In this document: piece after piece, positions 1 to 12,200 of the stretch
Layout: each line of letters begins with the position of its first letter
How positions within the stretch are numbered: the stretch's first letter is position 1
Assembly: GCF_032854445.1 (NCBI RefSeq)
Contig: NC_088295.1
Span: forward strand, 51,567,249-51,627,248
Source: Liolophura sinensis
Taxonomy: Eukaryota > Mollusca > Polyplacophora > Chitonida > Chitonidae
DNA: 60,000 nt
Reading direction: 5' to 3'
Translations under genes and position numbers: made by a program
Notes under the pieces: model-generated
The model's input: only the letters and a program-made list of their open reading frames with translations
Told to the model about the DNA's origin: nothing
Databases searched by the model: none

Positions 1-232
1 ATACAATGTTGTACAGTAATGCTACTGGAACTACATGAAGCCCAGAACCTTGTAAGTGACATTCTTGGGAATGTCACCTAACAAAAGCCACTATGACTTT
101 ACAGCTTGGAAATGCCATACACTGCATACCAAAACAGAAGAATACCACCTGTATTGGAGAGGTGTTATACGACCCCTTTCACCAGTTGATCTCAGAAAAC
201 CCCTTTAGAGCCCCCCAGGCACAAATCAGGGC
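1..232 (-). other. RBM33 3' UTR (partial)
   Basis: Sequence after the TGA stop at 233-235 on the minus strand. It runs off the left edge, so the polyadenylation site is not in the window. A plus-strand reading frame over 93-287 exists, but it lies antisense to the terminal exon and has no family resemblance. Confidence 0.6.
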
Positions 233-281
233 TCAGGACGGCAGTGTGGAGATTCTAATGGAGGACAAGTCCAACAGGTGC
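233..281 (-). CDS. RBM33: RBM33 exon 17, terminal coding part
   Basis: Acceptor TTTTTACAG precedes the exon. Its first base completes the Arg codon split with exon 16, and it then reads HLLDLSSIRISTLPS and stops. Human RBM33 ends in the comparable HMIDLSHINVALIVE, so this is the last strand of the RRM and the RRM reaches the C-terminus. Confidence 0.88.
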
Positions 282-3200
282 CTGTAAAAACAACGTAATA
301 GTGCAATATGCTTGTTGTTGTTGTTCAGTTGTTAAGAAACAGCACAACAATGAAAATTTCACAAAGTTTAGCCTCTGAAAATGCACTTTAAGAAGAAAAA
401 TGAAGGCCTTAAAATTATACTTTTGATGCCAAGACTTAGAAACAAGAAAGTAATCAAACTTCACAGAAAAACTCTTAAAGCACTTAAAAGTGCCCTTATC
501 AGCTAGATGAATCAATCAGAATCAAACAAAGGCTATCACTTGAAAAAAGTGAAACTTCAGGTGAAATACATTATTTTGACTAACTTACTATGTAAACTAA
601 ATTCGCCTTAATTTGAGCAGATATTCAAGAAAGTGATATAAATTCAACCAAAACTATGGCATGCGGGGCCCGATTCTGTCCTCCTTATTTTACTGCATAG
701 ACTATATGGGTTTGCTCCAGCTGGCACAGAGGGAGGACATTACCCATAATGCAGTGCTCAATCAAAATCCCAAACTTGTTATCTACATTTAGGCTTTATC
801 AGAAAAATAATCTACATATATGTCAATAAAGATTTATGAGCAATAAATGAATGAAAACAAATTATCCATAAAATTTAAAATGGTAGGTGTAAAAGTGACA
901 AATGGCCATATGCAAATTACGAGAATGAATCATTGACTACAGCAGGGGTCAAGATCTGAATATTGTAAAATTTACAATGCTGATTAACACATGGATTACC
1001 CAAATGCTGATTAACACATGGATTACCCAAATGCTGATTAACACATGGATTACCCAAATGCTGATTAACACATGGATTACCCAAATGCTGATTAACACAT
1101 GGATTACCCAAGTGATATATCAGCAAACTGCTTACCTGTCATACTTCTGGGCAAACTTATGACCATGGCCAGGGTTTTGAAACTTAACTATAGCCTTGTT
1201 CTGGGACTGCAACAACTGGACATTCTAAAACAAAATAAAGACGTGATCAAAAGATTTAGAAGGTGTCCAGATTTCCTCAGACGATCAAGGTTGTTCAGTC
1301 AGTGTAACATGCATATATGTAATACTCATTTAAGTTCTCACAGGTTTCATATTAATAATACTATTAAGTAGTACATGCGGTCACTGTGAGTTCAAGTCCA
1401 GCTTATGCTAGCTTCCTCTTTGGGAATTTTTGCCAGTGATGCATGGATGGTTGAATGGTTTAACAACGGTTTCTCCATATCCCTGTCTGTAAACTGCTTG
1501 GCAGGTACTAAGCTGAATCCGCATTCTCCACACACAGTACACCTTCTAACACACTTCTACCTGTGATCTCAGTCAAAAACAGAAAGTACCACAAATATAT
1601 CTACATTTCTGATTTCGATATTTTCTTAACATAACACACTTATTCAATCTTAAGCTTTATGGCTATTAAAAACATATTAAAACTATCAAACATACCTCCA
1701 CAGGGCCGACTGTTCTGCAAAGCTGATAGAGTTTCTGCTGTGTGGTTGACTTGGACAAATTATCAATGGAGATAAACTGACTAGAGCCTCCTTTATTCAC
1801 ATTTGGCCCAACTACAACTCTCTGGAAATATGACAAAAAAAATGGGCAATGGACATAAACATCTCAGTTTTAAGTCAAAATGATACAAGGAAAAGGACAA
1901 ACAGATGGGGAAACACAAAGTGTAACAGTGATGACAGTTTGTTGAGCTTTGCATAAACTGTTCAGGAGACACCATGTTAAAAAGCAAGAATGTTAAATCG
2001 TCTTAAGAACAGAGGGATGGGCCAAACACCGATATTACAATACACAGCCCAGAGGAAACCCACGACCATCCGCAGGATGCTGACAGACCTTCCCACGTAC
2101 GACCAGAGAGGAAGCCAGCATGAGCTGGACTTGAGCTCACAGCAACCGCATTGGTGAGAGGCTCCTGGCTCATTACGCTGCGCTAGCGCGCTAACCAACT
2201 CAGATGTTTGCATTAAAGGCTGAATACAAGAACTTACACATGAAAGCTAATGCTGAAACCCATGGGACCAATCTCCTCTGCTTGATCTTACGAGTGAAAC
2301 GCATAACCTCTGCTGTAAATGTACACGTACCAAGGTTCAACTTATTTGTTTCTGATGTCCTAATCATAAAAAATCATAATATCATGTTGCAAGAGTCACA
2401 GTTTGGATGTAGTCAGGAATGTCTAGAGTAACAAGCTTACCCGGTTTGCAGCTGTATCGGCTTGTGTGGTCTGACTCTCTCCCAGCACAATGTTGTTACC
2501 GCTCATACTTCTGGCCATTACTGTCCTCTCTCCTTGTCCACCGGATGTCTGCTGCTGGACACCATGTCCAGGTCCTCGCTGTACAGAATGACCCTGTCCT
2601 CGTGACACTGTCTGACCACGTCCCCTCAATGGCAGGTGACCTCCACGACTTTTTCCAAACTGACCTCTATTCATTTGACCTCGACCTCTTACAGGACCTT
2701 GCCCTTTCACAACATGACCTCGACTTGCTCTACCGTGGTCTTGTTCAGTTAAAGAGACAACATTCCGGTTTGCTTGGTTTTCAAACACTTGAGAACTTTG
2801 CTCCAATTTTACTTGACGAGCCTGAAGCTGACTTGGGGTGAGTTGTGTCTGGCCAACATTTCCTCCGCTCATTTGTCTGGTCACTGCACCTCTTCTCATT
2901 CCTCTCTGACCCCGCACAAAGCCACCCTGGCCCCTACTGTTCTGTCTAGAGAACCTGCCTTGGGTGCCAGGCTGATGCCCTGAGCGGTTTGGCTGAGTTC
3001 CCATCTGTCCTTGACCCTGTTGAAGAGGTTGTGACATCTGCCTGGGAACTTTAGACGGTGGCTCCTTTTGAAATGTCTGCACTGTGCCCATGCTGCCACC
3101 CTGACGCTTTGTGGCTATCATCTGGCCTGTTTTACTGGCAGCCATCTTCGTGGGGACAAATACCTTCTGTGGAGCTGGCTGCTGCAGGGCATCTGGTTCA

Positions 3201-6200
3201 GCATGGGCCTGTTTTTGTGGCGAGGAGTTATCACTACTTGCGTCCACGTCACTCAGAGTCATTCCTGGCCAAGAAGCCACAAAACGTAAAATCAGCCAAA
3301 AGGAATGACCAGCATCATATTTATACATATCTTTATACATATATAAACACATTGATCATAAACTTTGCTTCGCCCATCCATCACTCACAATCAGGGGAAA
3401 ACATTAAGATATGCTAAAAACAAGCAAATCCATAGATCTTATACCCAATGCTAAATATGCAAACCATATGCAAGGATGCATACCTGAGAAGCCGCAAAAT
3501 TAATCTGGAAACAAAATTTTATCAACATTTGAAGCAGTTATTGCATACCAACCAATGCGTGACAGACAGACAGACATACCCAAATTAATATCCTTCCATT
3601 TTATGAAGGCTTCAGACAATTAAGAAAGTTTAACACTTATCAGACTAAAACTTAAGTAAGGGCAAATTAGCAGGCAGTGTTAAGTACCCTGTTCTGCTAG
3701 TTTTTTCTGAAGCTCAAGGCGCCGTTGTTTAGCTTGCTGCAAGCGGCGGGCCTCTTTCCGTTTGATGATCTCTGCCCTCAGCCTCTTCTGTTCCTCTATC
3801 TTCTCATTAAGAAGTCTTGTCTCTTCATCCAGCGCTTCCTGAAAGCAAAATATCACTCTCTGATTAATGACATGAAATACACCTGTTTGAGCAGGCAACT
3901 AAAATCCAGTATACTACACAGCGAAGGTTGAACAACAAAAATCCAGTATACTGCACAGTGAAGGTTGAACAACTAAAATCCAGTACACTGCACAGTGAAG
4001 GCTGAACAACAAAAATGTTTTTCAAGCGAGAGGTGGAAATGAGAGGTGGTGAAGGCCAGAACATCAAGTAGGTTATCACTCCCAACTTTTATGAGAACAA
4101 TATTTAAGGTACTGAACCTTTATTGTGCAAAATTCTATGTATTATTTATGTTTTGACGTTGTAATTTTGTGTATCTTAAGCTAAGCAACATATACAGTGT
4201 GAGGTTGTACGTGTACATGATGTGTTGTATGATGTTGTGTCTTAATCTTGTGTGATATCGGAATGTAACAGTTTACTAAACTTATACAGTGATGTCATCT
4301 CTCTGAGGCCAGATTGGAATGTCATGACAAAAAAAAAATTCCTTTCTCACATCACTGGCTGCATATAGATCCATATTAGTGTGTATCGCAGTTCACTGTA
4401 CTGTCAGCTAATATAATATGAATGTGTAAGCGCAAAAAGACTACAAACGGCACTTCATTTCATTATCCTTTTTTTTTAGCAACCTGTTCCATCCCCTGAC
4501 AAATCAACAGTGCAAAACTAGTTCACAAACAGTGATCTCATTCGAAACCTCATCCTCACTTGTGATCAATGAATTGAACATGCTCAAGGGAAAAGATACC
4601 AAAATCTAATCACAAAAGTAATATCTTAACCATGTGAAATATCACTTTTATGAGTGAAGTAAATCATAATTATACAAATAATAGTAACTTATACAGAAGG
4701 TCTAATACTTCCTCATCCCAACTGTCAGCTGTACACTACCACCATAGTAACATATACAGAAGGTCTAATACTGCCTCATCCCTATTGTCAGCTGTACACT
4801 ACCACCATAGTAACTTATACAGAAGAACTAATACTTCCTCATCCCAACTGTCAGCTGTACACTACCACCATGGTAACTTATACAGAAGGTTTAATACTTC
4901 CTCATCCTAACTGTCAGCTGTACACTACCACCATAGTAACATATACAAAAGATCTAATACTTCCTCATCCCAATTATCAGCTGTACACTATCACCATGGT
5001 AACTTGTACAGGAGGTCTAATACTTCCTCATCCCAATTGTCAGCTGTACACTACCACCATAGTAACATATACAGAAGATCTAATACTTCCTCATCCCAAT
5101 TGTCAGTTCTACACTACCACCATAGTATCTTATACAGAAGGTTTAATACTTCCTCATCCCAATCGTCAGCTATACACTACCACCATTGTAACATATACAG
5201 AAGGTCTAATACTTCCTCATCCCAACTGTCAGCTGTACACTACCACCATAGTAACATATACAGAAGGTTTAATACTTCCTCATCCCAATTGTCAGCTGTA
5301 CACTACCACCACAGTAACTTATACAGAAGGTCTAATACTTCCTCATCCCAATTGTCAGCTGTACACTACCACCACAGTAACTTATACAGAAGATCTAATA
5401 CTTCCCCATCCCAATTGTCAGCTGTACACTACCACCATTGTAACATATACAGAAGGTCTAATACTGCCTCATCCCAACTGTCAGCTGTACACTACCACCA
5501 TAGTAACATATACAGAAGGTTTAATACTTCCTCATCCCAACTGTCAGCTGTACACTACCACCATAGTAACTTACACATAAGGTCTAATACTTCCTCATCC
5601 CAATTGTCAGCTGTACACTACCACCATAGTAACTTATACAGAAGGTCTAATACTTCCTCATCCCAATTGTCAGCTGTACACTACCACCATTGTAACATAT
5701 ACAGAAGGTCTAATACTGCCTCATCCCAATTGTCAGCTGTACACTACCACCACAGTAACTTATACATAAGGTCTAATACTTCCTCATCCCAACTGTCAGC
5801 TGTACACTACCACCATAGTAACATATACAGAAGGTTTAATACTTCCTCCTGTATATGTATAAGTTACCATGGTGGCAGTATTAGACCTTCTGCAGTATTA
5901 GACCTTATGTATAAGTTACTATGGTGGTAGTGTACAGCTGACAGTTGGGATGAGGAAGTATTAGACCTTCTGTATAAGTTACTATGGTGGTAGTGTACAG
6001 CTGACAATTGGGATGAGGAAGTATTAGACCTTATGTGTAAGTTACTATGGTGGTAGTGTACAGCTGACAATTGGGATAAGGTTTAATACTTCCTCATCCC
6101 AATTGTCAGCTGTACACTACCACCATAGTAACTTACACATAAGGTCTAATACTTCCTCATCCCAATTGTCAGCTGTACACTACCACCATAGTAACTTACA

Positions 6201-9200
6201 CATAAGGTCTAATACTTCCTCATCCCAATTATCAGCTGTACACTACCACCATAGTAACTTATACATAAGGTCTAATACTTCCTCATCCCAATTGTCAGCT
6301 GTACACTACCACCATTGTAACATATACAGAAGGTTTAATACTTCCTCATCCCAATTGTCAGCTGTACACTACCACCACAGTAACTTATACATAAGGTCTA
6401 ATACTTCCTCATCCCAATTATCAGCTGTACACTACCACCATGGTAACTTATACAGAAGGTTTAATACTTCCTCATCCCAACTGTCAGCTGTACACTACCA
6501 CCATAGTAACTTATACATAAGGTCTAATACTTCCTCATCCCAATTATCAGCTGTACACTACCACCATGGTAACTTGTACAGAAGGTCTAATACTTACTCA
6601 TCCCAATTGTCAGCTGTACACTACCATCATAGTAACTTATACAGAAGATCTAATCCTTCCTCTAAAAACCCAACCGATTACCAGAAATGACAGAATGTTT
6701 GTGAACATTTTTTTAACAACTTGATAACTTACAGACACACACTGGCCGATTTGTTTTGCTTTACATTTAGATACCAGTATACTTTAGACCGGTAAAGCAA
6801 AAAGATACAATACGTGAACAGAGAGCAACTGCCAGTCAAAATACTGCATCGGCGAATAAGAAAACTTTATATTTCTTGACGTCGCCATTTCGTCCGTCCA
6901 TTTAAGTTACAGTGTTAGCACGTTTGGTACACGTGGGTAATAGTATGTGTCAATATCAATTGACAAGAACCATGTTCAGAAAGGATTTGACTACTTCCTG
7001 CATACATGTTTGTTTTATTATTAGTTTTACATGTATTATTGAATGTTTCATTACATTTGTAAAAAAACATGACAGGGTCGAGACATTTTTCGTGCTGAAA
7101 TGAATGCATTTACTTTTAAATATAATTATAATTTTATTAGAAACTTTACGACATGATTTCCAGATGTTTCAAGCAATGAACACTGAATTAAATTACTCGT
7201 ACAAGGAAGGAATTACAGAAAAGGTAGTATACTCGAGGAAATACGAAGAATTATCTGGGACAGTGCGAACCTCAGGGAGAATGTTTCTGCTATACACTGC
7301 CATGTCTGTAATCCACCTAGTCATGAAGTACTGGTACGTCTACCATAGGTAACAAAGGCATGGATTATTGGTTAAAAGTACCTGTTTTTACAAAGCAACT
7401 AATGGGAAGCTAGTGTTTCTAGCTGAAAATAATATCGCGGTACACATATATAAAGAAGCACAGGTATATGTGAACATGCTCGCGGCCCATTCTGACAGGG
7501 AGGCTGAATCTCCTGATATATCGAGTGTATGTGCAGCATTTTAATAGGATAGGATTATATTATTACTGGAAAAATGTACATTCTGTCACCAAAGGGATTA
7601 TTTCATTCTAAAATTGCGCTTTAATGGGTAATTTTTAGAGCAAATACATTATCATACTTCCTCATGCTCATAAAGACCCCAAAAATTAACTACACAAATA
7701 AGACAACCATAAAAAATTAAATTATCACTGTTCGCAATACAGGTCATAAGTTGGCTCGCTCAGCTCACCTCTGGCTCTTTGGGCTGTATGACCGGGGCAG
7801 GATGCTCAGATGGTGGTGGTTGTTGTTGTTGTATTTGAATGTCAGTCTGTTTTTGCTTACTGGGAAGCTGAAGACGATCTTTCACATTCTTGCGTTCTGT
7901 TTTCCGTGACACTTTTGGAGGAGAGGAACCAGTGATCACCTCCCCCAGACAGGCGTTTCTGGAGGAGCGGCATTTACCAAGGTAATATTGTTGTTGTTGT
8001 TATTGGTTTGACCTTGAGGCACAACTCCAGGTCGACTTCTTCTCTGCAAAGGCTGTACCATTTGACCTCTGGGAAACCTACACAAATAAGTATTTGTATC
8101 TTTTGAACAGTTATGGATAGAAGGTAAGGCAACAACAGTAAAGGGATCAATCAGTTCATAGGGGCTCCAACAGTCTAAAAGAAGTTACAGCGATAAGACG
8201 ACTGCAAACAAATCATAAAATTACCTCATTTCAACACTCCATCCTGTGGCGATAAAAACACACAGATAAGTTGAGGATTACATGTCAGATGCAATGCTTG
8301 AAGTGGACAATGAGAACATACCCTTTGCCTCTGTTCTGCATTTGGGCCTGCTGGAACTGGCTGACCATGCTGACTGTGGCTGCCGCTGTTGGTTGTTGTT
8401 GTTGTGAGAATGGGCGTGGGGCCTGTAAACTGAGCTGAATGCCCCTGTGAGGAGCCAGGAGAACTGGAGAATGTCTGACGGGGTGGTGGTAGTAGCCCAA
8501 ACTGGATGGGCTGGATCACGCTGCTGCAAGAAACATTACATGGTCAATTTACAATCACAAAGTAAAGCTGAATAAATTCATTTATTGGATTGGTGTTAAT
8601 AATGTACCCAAGAATATTTCACTTATATGGCAATGGCCAGCATTATGGTGGAAGGAAACGAACAGAGCTCTGGTGAAACCCACTACCATCTACACATTGC
8701 TAGCAGATCTTCCCAAGTATGACCAGTGAGGAAGCCAGCATGCACTGAACTTGAACTCACTCAAGTCACTTTGCTGCACTAGCATGAAGAAACTGTTATT
8801 TAAACCGAAAAAGATTAAAGCTCTGTACAATTACTGTGGGCATTATGATAACATGACAAGCACACCTCCACTAGGTGAACATTAAGCATATAGAGTTAAA
8901 TGAAATCAAAGTACAGTTTTTGCCAGGATGCTTTGACAAGAACTGATTACAGACAGAAAGAGAGACAACTCATTCGTTGTATCCCAAGACAGATACATGT
9001 GCGTCATGGAGCCAAAAAACAAAACAAAATACAAGTTGTGTAGTAGCTAATAGGTACCGTATTAGCCTGATGTTGTTGCTGCTGCTGCTGCTGTCGCTGT
9101 GGGGAATGAAAACGGTTGTTGTTGGCTTGGTAGGGCAGTCCCTGTGAATGGCTGCCAGAAAGGCCAGGCTGGTTGGGTTAAGCCTGAGGCTACTTGCCCC

Positions 9201-12200
9201 TGGCGATATGCCTGGCTTGCAGGAGGAGCCAAAGAATGGCTGATTATCAGAGGGCCGGCTGGCTTGGGTGGTGAGTCATAAACTCCTGTCTTGGAGCCAT
9301 TCAGGTGGCTTTGGTCAGGACGAAGCTGATGGTGAGGTCTGCCCAGGGGGAGACTACTCATACCCCGTTGAGGGGAGTTACTCAGCAACGGCTGCATTGG
9401 GCCTGGTGCCAGCCCACGTGATGGCAGGGCATGGGCCTGATCTGTCAACGGGAGGGGAGGGGGAAAAAACCATCTAACTATACAATATATGTTTCAGTTC
9501 ATTTATAGAGATACAAATGTCAGCTCCTGCATTTCACTAAAGTCAGTAAACATACATTTTCAGAAGCACATTGTGCCTTAAAATGCCATTTTTCAAACCA
9601 ACACAGGTCTTTCTGATAATAAATTCATAAAACAAACCTCTTTAATGGTCCTATAAAGTAGATGAATTATGTACGTTTTATGTGAAATACAGTATTTGAT
9701 CCTCTTCTATTTAGTTATGAACAGGACAATTTTATTGCTTTCATCTGAAAACTTATTTTTATTGTGATCTTTCATCTTAACTTATTGCACAAACAAGTCT
9801 TACCATATTGTTGGGCTATAGGGGCGGTGTTGAGGTAGAGCCTGGCTGGGAGAGGCCAATGTGGGGCCTCTGGAGTTATACCCATGGGTAAAGACCCTGT
9901 TGCTCATGGTATGAATGTGGAGGTCCTGAAAATATAAAACCTTCTGACTTCTTATGTCAACCCAGTTAGTACAAAACCTTCCCATACCCTTCCTATGAAT
10001 GCTTCAATAATGACTTAATGATAAATATCAACTCACCCGTTCTTTCACTTAACGTTGTGCATCTATCTGCTGATAATTTATATTCTAGCAGATCTTAAAA
10101 TGTGAGGGGATTTATCAGTCTCATTGGCTACAAATCACCATTATACTGGCCTTTAAATGTGAGGGGATTTACCAATCTCATTGGCTACAAATCACATTAT
10201 ACTGGCCTTAAAATGTGAGGGGATTTACCAATCTCATTGGCTACAAATCACATTATACTGGCCTTAAAATGTGAGGGGATTTACCAATCTCATTGGCTAC
10301 AAATCACATTATACTGGCCTTAAAATGTGAGGGGATTTACCAATCTCATTGGCTACAAATCACATTATACTGGCCTTAAAATGTGAGGGGATTTATCAGT
10401 CTCATTGGCTACAAATCACATTATACTGGCCTTAAAATGTGAGGGGATTTATCAATCTCATTGGCTACAAATCACATTATACTGGCCTGAAAATGTGAGG
10501 GGATTTATCAATCTCATTGGCTACAACTCATATTATACTGGCTTTAAAATGTGAATGGATTTACCAATCTCATTGGCTACAAATCACATTATACTTGCCT
10601 GAAAATGTGACGGGATTTATCAATCTCACTGGCTACAAATCACATTATCCAGGCCTTAAAATGTGAGGGGATTTATCAATCTCACTGGCTACAAATCACA
10701 TTATACTGGCCTTAAAATGTGAGGGGATTTATCAATCTCATTGGCTACAAATCACATTATACTGGCCTTAAAATGTGAGGGGATTTACCAATCTCATTGG
10801 CTACAAATCACATTATACTGGCCTTAAAATGTGAGGGGATTTATCAGTCTCATTGGCTACAAATCACATTATACTGGCCTTAAAATGTGAGGGGATTTAT
10901 CAATCTCATTGGCTACAAATCACATTATACTGGCCTGAAAATGTGAGGGGATTTATCAATCTCATTGGCTACAACTCATATTATACTGGCTTTAAAATGT
11001 GAATGGATTTACCAATCTCATTGGCTACAAATCACATTATACTTGCCTGAAAATGTGACGGGATTTATCAATCTCACTGGCTACAAATCACATTATCCAG
11101 GCCTTAAAATGTGAGGGGATTTATCAATCTCACTGGCTACAAATCACATTATCCAGGCCTTAAAATGTGAGGGGATTTATCAATCTCACTGGCTACAAAT
11201 CACATTATCCAGGCCTTAAAATGTGAGGGGATTTATCAATCTCACTGGCTACAAATCACATTATCCAGGCCTTAAAATGTGAGGGGATTTATCAATCTCA
11301 CTGGCTACAAATCATATTATTATGGCCTGAAAATGTGAGGGAATTTATCAATCTCACTGGCTACAACTCACATTATACTGGCCTTAAAATATGAGGGGAT
11401 TTATCAATCTCACTGGCTACAAATCACATTATCCAGGCCTTAAAATGTGAGGGGATTTATCAATCTCATTGGCTATAAATCACATTATACTGGCCTTGAA
11501 ATGTGAGGGAATTTATCAATATCATTGGCTACAAATCACATTATACTTGCCTGAAAATGTGACGGGATTTATCAGTCTCATTGGCTACAAATCACATTAT
11601 CCAGGCCTTAAAATGTGAGGGGATTTATCAATCTCACTGGCTACAAATCACATTATCCAGGCCTTAAAATGTGAGGGGATTTATCAATCTCACTGGCTAC
11701 AAATCACATTATACTGGCCTTAAAATGTGAGGGGATTTACCAATCTCACTGGCTACAAATCACATTATCCAGGCCTTAAAATGTGAGGGGATTTACCAAT
11801 CTCACTGGCTACAAATCATATTATTCTGGCCTGAAAATGTGAGGGAATTTATCAATCTCACTGGCTACAAATCACATTATCCAGGCCTTAAAATGTGAGG
11901 GGATTTATCAATCTCACTGGCTACAAATCACATTATCCAGGCCTTAAAATGTGAGGGGATTTATCAATCTCACTGGCTACAAATCATATTATTCTGGCCT
12001 GAAAATGTGAGGGAATTTATCAATCTCACTGGCTACAACTCACATTATACTGGCCTTAAAATGTGAGGGGATTTACCAATCTCACTGGCTACAAATCACA
12101 TTATACTGGCCTTAAAATATGAGGGGATTTATCAATATCATTGGCTACAAATCACATTATTTTAGTGTTGGAAATTATATCTACTTGACGTATTTGCTGA

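Larger units (their letters stand above)
3839..7768 (-). other. RBM33 intron 12
   Basis: 3.9-kb intron. Holds a three-copy 37-bp repeat (3903-4013) and the 63-bp satellite-like array (4676-6660). The flanks 4014-4675 and 6661-7768 are AT-rich and show no coding or RNA signal. Confidence 0.75.

Noticed and set aside
93-287. Plus-strand open frame with splice-like ends
   Set aside because: It overlaps the terminal RBM33 exon and 3' UTR on the other strand; only the minus reading has a family match. No neighbouring plus-strand exon was found.
2419-2841. 140-codon plus-strand frame
   Set aside because: Antisense shadow of the long RGG-rich RBM33 exon 14.
5004-5930. 308-codon plus-strand open frame with SNLYRRSNTSSSQLSAVHYH repeats
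   Set aside because: It is only the 63-bp tandem array read in frame, antisense inside an RBM33 intron, with no splice or start signal. The same holds for 4870-5580 and 6103-6690.
4676-12167. CRISPR-like regular repeats
   Set aside because: Units are contiguous tandem repeats without unique spacers, in a eukaryotic intron.
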